The position numbers and the translations under genes were made by a program. A DNA stretch of 64,000 bases from Veillonella_A intestinalis (GTDB lineage Bacteria > Bacillota > Negativicutes > Veillonellales > Veillonellaceae). Positions within the stretch are counted from its first letter, which is position 1. Each line of letters opens with the position of its first letter. The notes under the pieces were generated by a model, which saw only the letters and a list, made by a program, of their open reading frames with translations, did not search any database and was not told the DNA's origin. The stretch spans positions 124,001 through 188,000 of the forward strand of contig NZ_CALPCB010000003.1 of assembly GCF_943192895.1 (NCBI RefSeq), written 5' to 3'. Positions 7,818 through 15,591 of this stretch are shown here, in pieces.

Positions 7818-8852
7818 TCACGCAAATTTACTAGATAAACGATTAGCGATTCTCACTAACAACAACATAATTGGCACTTCAACTAATACACCTACTACCG
7901 TTGCTAACGTAGCCCCAGAAGATAAGCCAAATAAAGCTATAGCAACCGCTACCGATAATTCAAAAAAGTTAGAGGCCCCAATCATCGAACAAGGAGCGGC
8001 CATAGAATAAGGTAGCTTTAAAAAATACGCTAAACTAAAAGTAATGCCAAAAATAAAAAATACTTGAACAATTAACGGAATCGCAATAAGTACAATATCA
8101 AGCGGCTGAGCTAAAATTTTATTTCCTTGAAAGGTAAAAATCATAATAAGAGTCAATAATAAGCCTACCATTGTATAAGGATCAAACTTAGGAATAAATT
8201 GTTCTGTTAGATAAGTTTCACCATGTTTTTTAACAATAATTTGTCGTGTAATAACACTAAATGCCAATGGCACGACTACAAATAACACAACAGACACCAC
8301 TAACGTTTCCCATGGAATGTAAATATCCCCTCGATTTAAAAGAAAGCTAACTATTGGAACAAACGCTACTAAAATAATTAAATCATTACTTGCCACTTGT
8401 ACTAAGGTGTAAGCACTATCTCCTTTAGTTAATTTACTCCATACAAAAACCATAGCAGTACATGGTGCTGCACCTAATAGAACAGCACCAATTAAATATT
8501 CTAATGCAAGAGCATTTGATAAAATATCCTGATAAATAATAAAGAAAAACACATAACCAATAGCATACATAGAAAAAGGCTTTACCAACCAATTAATAGT
8601 CCAAGTTAAAAATAGCCCTTTAGGATTATTACTAATATTACGCAAACTTGAAAAATCTACTTTTAATAGCATGGGATATATCATTATCCACAATAGAATA
8701 GTCACAGGTATTGATACATTATACAACTCAAGTTGCCCCAGCCATTGTGAAAATTGAGGAAATAATTGCCCCAAAGTAACACCAAAAAGCATACAAAGTA
8801 ATACCCAAATTGTTAAATTCTTTTCAAAAAATGAAATACCTTCTACTTTCAT
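7818..8852 (-). CDS. acr3: Arsenite efflux transporter, ACR3 family
   Basis: Inner-membrane arsenite (possibly antimonite) exporter of 344 residues with about ten hydrophobic helices. Family hallmarks include NWLVKPFSMY near residue 86 and AAPCTAMVFVWSKLTKGD followed by VQVASNDLI. The Cys in the latter segment is the conserved ACR3 cysteine. AGGAGG precedes the ATG. An ArsR-type palindrome lies 33 bp upstream of the start, so acr3 may be controlled separately from arsR. Confidence 0.9.
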   Translation of the reverse strand: MKVEGISFFEKNLTIWVLLCMLFGVTLGQLFPQFSQWLGQLELYNVSIPVTILLWIMIYPMLLKVDFSSLRNISNNPKGLFLTWTINWLVKPFSMYAIGYVFFFIIYQDILSNALALEYLIGAVLLGAAPCTAMVFVWSKLTKGDSAYTLVQVASNDLIILVAFVPIVSFLLNRGDIYIPWETLVVSVVLFVVVPLAFSVITRQIIVKKHGETYLTEQFIPKFDPYTMVGLLLTLIMIFTFQGNKILAQPLDIVLIAIPLIVQVFFIFGITFSLAYFLKLPYSMAAPCSMIGASNFFELSVAVAIALFGLSSGATLATVVGVLVEVPIMLLLVRIANRLSSKFA

Positions 8853-8884
8853 AACAACCTCCTAAAAATTATAACTCTCCCATC

Positions 8885-8904
8885 AAATCAAAATATTTTG
8901 ATTT
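8885..8904. promoter_or_regulatory. ArsR operator upstream of acr3
   Basis: Perfect 20-bp palindrome AAATCAAAATATTTTGATTT, the same core (AAATCAAAA) as the operator before arsR. A TATAAT lies 16 bp downstream on the minus strand, so this may be an internal repressible promoter for acr3. Confidence 0.75.
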
Positions 8905-8914
8905 AATGGTTATT

Positions 8915-8945
8915 TTTTAGTCACCCTATATTAGGGTGACTAAAA
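8915..8945. other. Stem-loop between arsR and acr3
   Basis: Arms of 14 bp (TTTTAGTCACCCTA and its complement) with a 3-nt loop, starting right after the arsR stop codon. No T run follows on the minus strand, so it is not a textbook terminator. It could lower read-through or stabilise the arsR message. Confidence 0.6.
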
Positions 8946-8946
8946 T

Positions 8947-9240
8947 TTATAGTACATGAGTTGCATTTAACAACACATTAACTGCTCGCTGACACCCTTC
9001 AGAAGATATATGATAGAATGTCCACTTACCGTCTGGTCTACCAATTACTATCCCTGCATCACAAAGAACTTTCATATGATAAGATAAACCTGACTGTGTC
9101 AAATCAAGCTTTTCCAATAATACACAAGAACATTCTTCACCATGTTGCAAAAGTTCTAAAATAGCTAGGCGTTTTTCATCGGAAAAAGCCTTAAATATTT
9201 TAGCATTTGCCTTATGATTTAAATGACCTTTTTCTATCAT
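8947..9240 (-). CDS. arsR: ArsR-family arsenic-responsive repressor
   Basis: A 97-residue winged-helix metalloregulator. The metal site is visible as ECSCVLLEKL (Cys37, Cys39) in the helix before the recognition helix (TQSGLSYHMKVL), as in classical ArsR proteins that release DNA on binding arsenite. The wing is PDGKWTFYHI. It is the first gene of the arsenic locus and starts next to a strong operator. Confidence 0.9.
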   Translation of the reverse strand: MIEKGHLNHKANAKIFKAFSDEKRLAILELLQHGEECSCVLLEKLDLTQSGLSYHMKVLCDAGIVIGRPDGKWTFYHISSEGCQRAVNVLLNATHVL

Positions 9241-9256
9241 ATAAATTCATCCTCCT

Positions 9257-9314
9257 AACAAATCAAAATTTTTTGATTTGTTATTAGAATACACCTTCAT
9301 TGACCCTTTGTCAA
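9257..9314 (-). promoter_or_regulatory. ars promoter and operator
   Basis: Minus-strand -35 TTGACA (9309-9314), 17-bp spacer, -10 TATTCT (9286-9291). Downstream, at the expected transcription start, is a 26-bp near-perfect palindrome (9257-9282) built from AACAAATCAAAA and its complement. It directly abuts the arsR SD, so binding would block initiation. Confidence 0.75.
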
Positions 9315-9398
9315 TTATATATTTTACTAAATATATAAACTCCATTGCCTATATTTTCTCCAAAATATACTCCTACATAGATACTCATGCTTAAATAA

Positions 9399-9693
9399 TT
9401 ATGGTTTTATAATTTTATAGCGAGCCCAAATTGCCCCGCCGTCTTGTGGTAACACATTAATAAGCTCAAAACGTTGAGGTCTATCAGATTCCCCATTTTC
9501 AAATGCTGCAAACAAAGCAGGAGTTTTCAAAGAGCCATCAGCCGCTGCCGCTATAACAATACTGACTTCATCACACATTCCCGCCTGAATATACGTCCCC
9601 TGCTTTAGCTCCTTCTGGTGTTTCAAAAAATTTTCCCATAATCTTTCCATCTAATGATGTCAGCATATGACAAAAAATATAAGGCCGTTTCAT
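9399..9693 (-). pseudogene. Remnant of a RibD C-terminal/dihydrofolate reductase-like gene
   Basis: The good start (GGAGG before the ATG at 9693) opens a frame reading MKRPYIFCHMLTSLDGKIMG and on to ETPEGAKAG, the typical beginning of RibD_C reductase-like proteins. That frame stops after 40 codons. The C-terminal part of the same family (QAGMCDEVSIVIAAAADGS to the end) follows in another frame and ends at 9399. About 140 central residues are missing. It looks like an internal deletion that also shifted the frame. The 83-codon frame 9399-9650 alone is thus only a piece of a dead gene. Confidence 0.75.
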
Positions 9694-10045
9694 AACTAAT
9701 TCCTCCGCTGAAAAAATTAAACAAAATTATCAAATGATATGTCTTGAACAATTCCATGCATACATTAACTATAAATGTTAAAGCAAACTTCACAAGTGAC
9801 TCTTAAAGATTACATAGTTATATCATTGTAATAGCCTTAAAATATTTGTTTATTTCACTTTTTAACATCTATTACTAAAAGGTATTGTCTTATATTGGAG
9901 ATTTTTGTATACTAAACATGACTACAACATGAAATGGCATACAGTGCAATATTCTATAAACTGTACGTTCATAAGTCTAAGTAGTCAACCATTGTTTGGA
10001 GATATGTTTAGTGAAAAGCTGTATTTTAATTAGGAGAGTGATAGT
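9694..10045 (+). promoter_or_regulatory. Intergenic region with promoter for the secreted protein gene
   Basis: Plus-strand -35 TTGTCT (9885-9890), 17-bp spacer, -10 TATACT (9908-9913), giving a leader of about 125 nt before the ATG at 10046. I see no other gene in this stretch. Confidence 0.5.
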
Positions 10046-10612
10046 ATGAAACAGCTCATGCGTATTTTAACGGTATTATTTATCCCTTTATTTATGGCAA
10101 CTTTGTATAATCCTGTAGATGCTAGTTGGCTCAGTAAAACATTAGACAAACTGGATCGTGCCTTAGGCATACCAGCTGGTACAACTACAACATCGGATGG
10201 GACTATGAAAGCTTCACAACGTGGGGAGCGTTGGATTGAAGTATCTTCAAACAAATATTATACGACCTATGTAGATCGTCGTAGCTTAGAAGCTAGTGGG
10301 CAAGCACAAAATCGTAAAGTTAAAGCACATGTAATGCATGTATTTACACCTTTAGGTTCACAGTGGATTGGTAATTCTAGTAGAGGTAATGTAAAGCCAG
10401 ATGTAATTACTACTTCTATCACTAAATATACAGTAGTATATTCCACTAAAATTTATGAAGGTTCTTCTGCAGAATATTATGATATTCATGGAAATCTCAT
10501 TTATGATGGTTATTTATCAGATTTTGATTCTGGGTGGAATAAATATGTCCCAATGTCCGAACACGAACAAATCAAAGATACGCTCTTTGCTATGTTCGGC
10601 TGGAATTATTAA
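10046..10612 (+). CDS. Secreted protein of unknown function
   Basis: 188 residues with a clear signal peptide (charged start, hydrophobic ILTVLFIPLFMATLY, likely cleavage after VDA near residue 26). The mature part contains a segment W-I-E-V...YYTTYVDRRSLEASG...KVKAHVMHVF, similar in plan to surface-adhesin E-like domains where a stress-free beta fold follows a YVD-x-x-S motif. That resemblance is weak and by eye. TAGGAGAG precedes the ATG. It is one of few plus-strand genes here and is flanked by a strong shared terminator. Location is probably periplasmic. Confidence 0.7.
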   Translation: MKQLMRILTVLFIPLFMATLYNPVDASWLSKTLDKLDRALGIPAGTTTTSDGTMKASQRGERWIEVSSNKYYTTYVDRRSLEASGQAQNRKVKAHVMHVFTPLGSQWIGNSSRGNVKPDVITTSITKYTVVYSTKIYEGSSAEYYDIHGNLIYDGYLSDFDSGWNKYVPMSEHEQIKDTLFAMFGWNY

Positions 10613-10646
10613 TTATCCGCCCAATTAAATAATTTTCACACACAAC

Positions 10647-10682
10647 AAAAGGACTGAACTAGTTAACTAGTTCAGTCCTTTT
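10647..10682. terminator. Bidirectional terminator
   Basis: Near-perfect 18-bp arms (AAAAGGACTGAACTAGTT and complement) with A and T runs on both sides. It serves the plus-strand secreted protein gene and, from the other side, the minus-strand FrnE-like gene. Confidence 0.85.
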
Positions 10683-10757
10683 ACTTATAGGATTCTGGAT
10701 TAGACAGCTACAGTGTACTCAATTTTTCATATCTTTTATTTTCTCTTAATTAGCTTC

Positions 10758-11444
10758 TTAATGAGTTTCTTCTTTAGATTCTTTCGCTCTATGTTCTTTT
10801 TCTTTCGCCAACATTTCACGGAGTACTTTTTCAAATTCTTCAACGGGCAAAGCCCCTGGTAGTGCTACTTGGTCATTAACAACAAAGAATGGCACTGCCT
10901 GAATACCATAACGAGCGGCCAAAGCTTCTTCTTCACGTACTTCGCTAGTATATTCTTCAGAAGTTAAGACAGCACGCGCCTCCGTTTCAGGCAAACCAAC
11001 TGCTTTAGCAGCAGCCACTAGCACCTCATGGTCAGCTAAGGGTTTACTTTCTGTAAAATAAGCAGCATATAAGCGTTCAGCTAATGCATCGGCCATTTCA
11101 TAACTTTTGCTCTGTGCCCATTTTGTTAAACGATGTGCATCAAACGTATTTGTAGACTGTGCTTTATCATACTTAAAATCTAATCCAATAGCTTGTCCCA
11201 TCAAATTAATACCATTTATTTTATCCTCAGCTACTTCACGAGTTAGTCCATATTTCTGAGCAAAACGGTCAACAGTTGTAGTTTCACAAACAGTAGGTGC
11301 CGCTGGATCTAATTCAAAGGCCTTCATAATAATAGTAAAAGATATATTTTCTTCTGCTTTAATTTTTTGAATCGCTGCCTCCAAATGGTTTCGTCCAATA
11401 TAGCAAAATGGACAAGCATAATCTGACCAATATATAATTTCCAT
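10758..11444 (-). CDS. DsbA-family oxidoreductase, FrnE-like
   Basis: A 228-residue thioredoxin-fold protein with the active-site motif CPFC at residues 11-14 (SDYACPFCYIGRNHL), a helical insertion, and the cis-Pro loop GIQAVPFFVVND near residue 183. No signal peptide is present, so it acts in the cytoplasm like FrnE proteins, which exchange disulfides under oxidative stress. The Lys/Glu-rich tail after residue 210 is low complexity. Confidence 0.85.
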   Translation of the reverse strand: MEIIYWSDYACPFCYIGRNHLEAAIQKIKAEENISFTIIMKAFELDPAAPTVCETTTVDRFAQKYGLTREVAEDKINGINLMGQAIGLDFKYDKAQSTNTFDAHRLTKWAQSKSYEMADALAERLYAAYFTESKPLADHEVLVAAAKAVGLPETEARAVLTSEEYTSEVREEEALAARYGIQAVPFFVVNDQVALPGALPVEEFEKVLREMLAKEKEHRAKESKEETH

Positions 11445-11565
11445 ACAATTCCTTTCTACTCTTACAGATTTTAAACTATTAGCTATATTTTATCTTTTTA
11501 TCATTTTAATTTACTTGTATCCCCAATTACATTAGTTTTTAAATCACTTAGTAAACTACTCAAAA

Positions 11566-12162
11566 TCACCAAATTATAATCTTAGTTACTCTATTACCAT
11601 CATGAACAAAACGAATCCCCTGCATATTATCTGATAAAGGATAAAAAACTCCATAAAACCACATGTTATGACCTTCATTTACGGCATCTGGTCTACCATA
11701 CAGAGCATATACTTTTTCCAAGGAATCCCCCACCGCAACACCACGATTAGTTACAGCATCACGGTTAACAATTTCTATATAAAACATCTTCTCGCTTCGT
11801 TGAAACGTACTAAATGTAATGCCACCATACGTAAGTGAGTCAATCTGATTGCCATACCAAGTAGTAGCGGAAGGTGTTCCTAAACTTCGTTGAATATCTG
11901 AAAAATCAGCGCCCAAACTAACACCAGCTATAGTTAAATCACTCTTTGGCAATGGTTTACCATAAGCCCTGCCAGGTCTCGCATTGTCATAAGTCCCTGT
12001 CATATTAGCTAAAGCACTTTTCAATTTACTTTGATGTTGTGTTGCCTCATTACTTGAAGCCGCCTGAACCCCACTAAACTCCATAGGTACCCTATTCATT
12101 ATATCTAATTGCAATGCACTTAATATCCCTAAACTAAGTAATACAGCAAATACTTTTTTCAT
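11566..12162 (-). CDS. Secreted protein of unknown function with two BamE-like repeats
   Basis: 198 residues from the ATG at 12162, which follows GGAGG; longer frames start inside the SD. A signal peptide covers about residues 1-35 and no lipobox is seen. Two similar segments are visible: IAGVSLGADFSDIQRSLGTP near residue 82 and VAVGDSLEKVYALYGRP near 145. This pattern (G-x-S-x-x-D/E-V-x-x-x-x-G-x-P) recurs in periplasmic SmpA/BamE-like folds. Function unknown. Confidence 0.7.
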   Translation of the reverse strand: MKKVFAVLLSLGILSALQLDIMNRVPMEFSGVQAASSNEATQHQSKLKSALANMTGTYDNARPGRAYGKPLPKSDLTIAGVSLGADFSDIQRSLGTPSATTWYGNQIDSLTYGGITFSTFQRSEKMFYIEIVNRDAVTNRGVAVGDSLEKVYALYGRPDAVNEGHNMWFYGVFYPLSDNMQGIRFVHDGNRVTKIIIW

Positions 12163-12289
12163 ATTAGCATGGCCTCCTCTCTTAACAAAAGGTGTGATAA
12201 TACTATTTTCCAATGTATCCCCTTATATAGTATTTCGACATTAAGCTAGTTTCCCCTTTAACAAACTTATAACAACCTTTCTTATAAAC

Positions 12290-12324
12290 AAAAAGCTCTT
12301 GAAAGAGCTTTACTTTCAAGAGCC
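12290..12324 (-). terminator. Terminator of the P1B ATPase gene
   Basis: Minus-strand stem GCTCTTGAAAG/CTTTCAAGAGC with a short loop followed by TTTTT, 14 bp past the stop codon. Confidence 0.8.
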
Positions 12325-12337
12325 TTTAATGTTTCAA

Positions 12338-14455
12338 TTATGCACTACGCCATTTTAATAACAACGCTGAATTAATGATAACTAATACAGAACCAGCATT
12401 ATGAACTAAAGCACCAGTTACAGGATTTAAAATGCCAGGAAAGGATAATCCAATAGCAACAAAATTTAAAATCATAGCAAAGGCTAAATTCCACTTAATC
12501 GTACTCATCATACGCTTTGCTAAGGCAATCAAGTGAGGCAATTCTTTCACTTCATCATCCACGAGGGCAATGTCAGCAGCATCAACAGCAATATCACTCC
12601 CTATGCCACCCATAGCAATCCCTACATTCGACTTTTTAAGTGCTGGCGCATCATTGATACCATCGCCAATCATAGCCACATTCTGCTTAACTTGTTGACG
12701 CTGATTAATATAGTTTAATTTATCTTCTGGCAAACAATTAGCTACAATTTCACGAATGCCTAACTGACTGCCAATCGCATAGGCTGCATTTTGATTATCA
12801 CCAGTTAATAAAACAGTTTGCACTCCTAAGCGGTGAAGCCGATCTACCATCTGTGCACTGTCAGGCCGTACAGTATCTGCTAGAACAAGATAGCCTACTA
12901 ATGTATTAGCAATGGCAATGTAAACGATTGTACTTCCTTTATCTAAGTAGAGTTGAGCTGTTTTAGCTACACCAGGACTAATAGCAATGCCCTGCTCCGC
13001 CATTAAACGGTCATTACCAGCTAAGATTAATTGCCCTCCAATGATGCCAGACACACCGCGTCCTGGTAGCATTTTAAAATCAGAACAAGGCAATAAATAG
13101 GCTGATTCTGCCTTCCTTGAATCAACGGCACTAGCGTCTACCTTCAGTGTTGCTGCTTGCTTCTCTTTATAGGCCTTAACAATTGCCTTTCCTAATGGAT
13201 GTTCTGACATAGCTTCTAAACTAGCCGTTAATTGAAAAATAGCTTGTGCCGTATTAGTTCCATATGTACTAGTACTTTCCTGTGTAACATTAGTTCCATA
13301 TGTAGCATTAGTTTCATATGCAGTATTAGTTTCATATGTAGTATTAGTTCCAGATACACCATTAGCTCCATATACGGTATTAATCTTATATTCGCCAAGC
13401 GCTTTAGTCGTTGCCACTGTATTACCAACTGTTTCAATAGCAACCACAGTAGGTGTGCCATAAGTTAAAGTTCCGGTTTTATCAAACGTAACTTTTGTTA
13501 CTGTAGCTAATCGTTCAAGAGCATCCCCTTCACGCACTAAAAAACCGTGCTTAGTGGCATTGCCAATGGCTGCCATAATAGCTGTTGGCGTAGCTAATAC
13601 AAGGGCGCAAGGACAAAATACAACTAAAATTGTTACAGCCCGTAAAATTTCACCAGTAACCCACCAGGTTCCCACAGCAGATAATAAAGCAATAAGAACT
13701 ACCCAAGTGGCCCAACGATCAGCAAGTCCCACAATCTTTGCCTTCCCCGCATCAGCTGACTGTACTAGTCGAATCATACGTTGAATAGAGCTATCTTCGC
13801 CCACTTTTGTTGCTCGCATATGAAATGCCCCAAATTGATTAACGGTCCCACTCGCTACTGTATCACCAACAGTTTTATCTACAGGTAATGATTCGCCTGT
13901 TAAAACGGCCTGATTAATAGATGTTTCACCTGAAATAATTTCGCCATCCACAGGAATGGTTTCTCCAGGTAATACGCGAAGTATATCACCAACTTGCACT
14001 AACTCCGCATCCACTAAAGTCTCACCAGATGAAGTCATAAGGCGAGCTTCTTGCGGTGTTAAATTAACTAACTTTTCAATGCCAGCCCGCGCCTTTGCTA
14101 CAGTAATATCTTCTAAAAGAGCACCAATTTGCATAATAAATGCGACTTCGGCCGCTGCAAAAATTTCACCCGTTACTATAGCAGCTATCAAAGCCAACGA
14201 TACCAGTACATCTGCTTTAATATCAAATTCAGTCACTAGACCAATAATAGCTTCTAAAATGATAGGGACACCACATAAAATAATCGCTACCCAAGCTATA
14301 TCAAAAGGAAATGGCTGAATATCAAATAAACTAGCTAATACAGCTAAACCTGATAGCACTAAAAATACTATATCTTTTTTAATTCCACCTAATTCTAATA
14401 TATACTCGACACGACTAAATACAGTCACTTCTAATTTACGAATAGCAGCTTCCAT
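12338..14455 (-). CDS. P1B-type heavy-metal transporting ATPase
   Basis: Inner-membrane metal pump of 705 residues. Visible motifs: the actuator segment LTGESLPVDK, the metal-site CPC in TM6 (FCPCALVLATP), DKTGTLT with the phosphorylated Asp, SEHPLGKAI, and GDGINDAPAL. There is no N-terminal metal-binding domain. The last helices carry MILNFVAIG and HNAGSVLVIINSA, which differ from classical CopA and ZntA, so the metal is uncertain; the CsoR-type control favours Cu. An 18-bp DNA repeat (13251-13394) inserts about 48 Thr/Asn/Tyr-rich residues (about 355-402) between DKTGT and SEHPL in the nucleotide-binding domain. AGGAGG fixes the start at 14455. Confidence 0.9.
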   Translation of the reverse strand: MEAAIRKLEVTVFSRVEYILELGGIKKDIVFLVLSGLAVLASLFDIQPFPFDIAWVAIILCGVPIILEAIIGLVTEFDIKADVLVSLALIAAIVTGEIFAAAEVAFIMQIGALLEDITVAKARAGIEKLVNLTPQEARLMTSSGETLVDAELVQVGDILRVLPGETIPVDGEIISGETSINQAVLTGESLPVDKTVGDTVASGTVNQFGAFHMRATKVGEDSSIQRMIRLVQSADAGKAKIVGLADRWATWVVLIALLSAVGTWWVTGEILRAVTILVVFCPCALVLATPTAIMAAIGNATKHGFLVREGDALERLATVTKVTFDKTGTLTYGTPTVVAIETVGNTVATTKALGEYKINTVYGANGVSGTNTTYETNTAYETNATYGTNVTQESTSTYGTNTAQAIFQLTASLEAMSEHPLGKAIVKAYKEKQAATLKVDASAVDSRKAESAYLLPCSDFKMLPGRGVSGIIGGQLILAGNDRLMAEQGIAISPGVAKTAQLYLDKGSTIVYIAIANTLVGYLVLADTVRPDSAQMVDRLHRLGVQTVLLTGDNQNAAYAIGSQLGIREIVANCLPEDKLNYINQRQQVKQNVAMIGDGINDAPALKKSNVGIAMGGIGSDIAVDAADIALVDDEVKELPHLIALAKRMMSTIKWNLAFAMILNFVAIGLSFPGILNPVTGALVHNAGSVLVIINSALLLKWRSA
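13251..13394. repeat. Eight 18-bp repeats inside the ATPase gene
   Basis: Eight contiguous 18-bp units (consensus GTATTAGTTCCATATGTA on the plus strand). Each encodes a hexapeptide close to Thr-Tyr-Gly-Thr-Asn-Thr in the ATPase frame. The unit length is a multiple of 3, so copy-number change would preserve the frame. Confidence 0.9.
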
Positions 14456-14532
14456 CAGTTTGCCTCCTATAGACACCCATTGCAATTAATTATTATATGT
14501 TTACATGATTAATCATTCATATATTTAGGCTA

Positions 14533-14596
14533 ATATACCCATAGAGGTATATCCTTATACCACCAATTATATACCTATGGGGGTATAGGTTGTCAA
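14533..14596 (-). promoter_or_regulatory. P1B ATPase promoter with twin CsoR-type operators
   Basis: Minus-strand -35 TTGACA (14591-14596) with -10 TATATA at 17 bp or TATAAT (14566-14571) at 19 bp. Two copies of the CsoR pattern are present: ATATACCTATGGGGGTATAG (14569-14588), lying in the spacer, and ATATACCCATAGAGGTATAT (14533-14552), just downstream. Both match the known TACCnnnnnGGTA-like CsoR sites. Confidence 0.75.
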
Positions 14597-14604
14597 GATA
14601 TGCA

Positions 14605-14643
14605 ATAAAAAAAGACGAAGTATACTCCAACGTATCTTCGTCT
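14605..14643 (-). terminator. Terminator of csoR
   Basis: Minus-strand stem AGACGAAG...CTTCGTCT followed by TTTTTTT. It separates csoR from the ATPase promoter, so the two genes are separate transcription units. Confidence 0.8.
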
Positions 14644-14704
14644 ACATATCTAAATGTTACTATATTAGTATATTACTTATATTATGGCATCACTTATAAT
14701 TGTA

Positions 14705-14980
14705 TTACTGCATATTAGCAAAACGTTCTACTGCTTTAGTAAATTTATCTAATGTTTTATCTACATCCCCATGCTCTAGACCATCACGCACACAGTGACG
14801 AATATGACCTTCCAAAATAACCTGCCCAACGCGATTAAGAGCTGATTTAGCAGCATTAATCTGCGATAAAATATCTTCACATGGCACGTCTTCGTCAACC
14901 ATTCTATCAATAGCCTGTACCTGCCCAATAATTTTCTTTAGACGGCGATGTAAATTATCCGCATCCATACACTGTTTCAT
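14705..14980 (-). CDS. csoR: CsoR-family metal-sensing repressor
   Basis: A 91-residue all-helical DNA-binding protein. The ligand set Cys-His-Cys typical of copper-sensing CsoR is present: Cys in VPCEDIL (near 34) and His-x3-Cys in GHIRHC (near 59-63). Ni/Co sensors (RcnR) have His at the last position. The fold signature IGQVQAIDRMVDE is at residues 18-30. It sits upstream of the metal ATPase whose promoter carries two CsoR-type sites. Formaldehyde sensors (FrmR) are related but lack this full ligand set. Confidence 0.88.
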   Translation of the reverse strand: MKQCMDADNLHRRLKKIIGQVQAIDRMVDEDVPCEDILSQINAAKSALNRVGQVILEGHIRHCVRDGLEHGDVDKTLDKFTKAVERFANMQ

Positions 14981-15146
14981 AGGTAGCCTCCATTTTTTAT
15001 ATTATATTTAATGATACCTTTCAAAGCCTAGAATGTCAATAAAAAGGGCATTCTTACCCCTTTTGAATAAAAAAGAATCATCGTTAACTAACTTTTTGCT
15101 ATATGTAAACAATACTTTCATAGTTAAAACAAATTACTCTCACTAT

Positions 15147-15190
15147 AAAAAATATCGCAGTATATGATTTTTATCATCTTACTGCGATAC
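15147..15190 (-). terminator. Terminator of the MerR-promoter transcript
   Basis: Minus-strand stem ATCGCAGTA/TACTGCGAT with inner pairing, followed by TTTTTT. It ends the unit that begins at the MerR-type promoter 15423-15453. Confidence 0.7.
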
Positions 15191-15294
15191 TCTCTTTAAT
15201 TCATTATTCCATTGCTTTGTATAGCTCTCACTAAACTGCATTTTAAAAGCTACCTCGCTACTTTCACTCACTACATTCTGAAATTTATATCAAA

Positions 15295-15354
15295 TTATAG
15301 TGCTTTGTACCAGTCTTCTAGTAATTGGTTGATTAAAATTAGAATTGCCATCAT
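15295..15354 (-). CDS. Predicted 19-residue hydrophobic micropeptide
   Basis: Reads MMAILILINQLLEDWYKAL, preceded by AAAGGAAG at 8-9 nt. The N-terminal half is strongly hydrophobic, the C-terminal half polar and amphipathic. It lies about 60 nt downstream of a promoter with MerR geometry and about 100 nt before a terminator, so it is the first and best-supported reading frame of that transcript. A second possible small frame (15179-15241, MQFSESYTKQWNNELKRVSQ) follows but its SD is weak and its stop lies in the terminator. Function unknown: a stress-induced membrane peptide, a leader peptide, or chance are all possible. Confidence 0.45.
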   Translation of the reverse strand: MMAILILINQLLEDWYKAL

Positions 15355-15422
15355 AATAAAAACTTCCTTTCTTAAAATCTATTTTTACTAGATTCTATAG
15401 ATTATTTCTTAACTATGATGTT

Positions 15423-15453
15423 ATTCTAAACTATAAAGTAGCTTTATAGTCAA
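15423..15453 (-). promoter_or_regulatory. MerR-type promoter with 19-bp spacer
   Basis: Minus-strand -35 TTGACT (15448-15453) and -10 TAGAAT (15423-15428) are 19 bp apart, the abnormal spacing that MerR-family activators correct. A perfect dyad (arms ACTATAAAG, 3-bp centre, 15430-15450) lies over the spacer. The merR-family gene ends 140 bp upstream. Confidence 0.7.
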
Positions 15454-15591
15454 TAGCTTTTTTGCAAAATTCCTATGAAATTTATATGAACTTTCTAAAA
15501 AGACTTTTGTTTTTACAAGAACGCATATAAAGTATCACTAGATAGCATTACTACAGGCTTTGTAACTTATACTTCTTAGCCTCCAAAATAC

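Noticed and set aside
8915..8945. The arsR-acr3 stem-loop as a Rho-independent terminator
   Set aside because: No T run follows the stem on the minus strand; it is listed only as a stem-loop.
9399..9650. The 83-codon open frame as a gene of its own
   Set aside because: Its sequence is the C-terminal part of a RibD_C-type protein; the SD and normal start belong to another frame upstream, so it is part of a pseudogene.
13232..13468. The antisense frames across the ATPase repeat
   Set aside because: They consist of the same short repeat read in other frames, with no SD and no coding character.
15179..15241. A second micropeptide gene after the 19-residue one
   Set aside because: Its SD is weak at a long distance and the stop overlaps the terminator; mentioned but not called as a gene.
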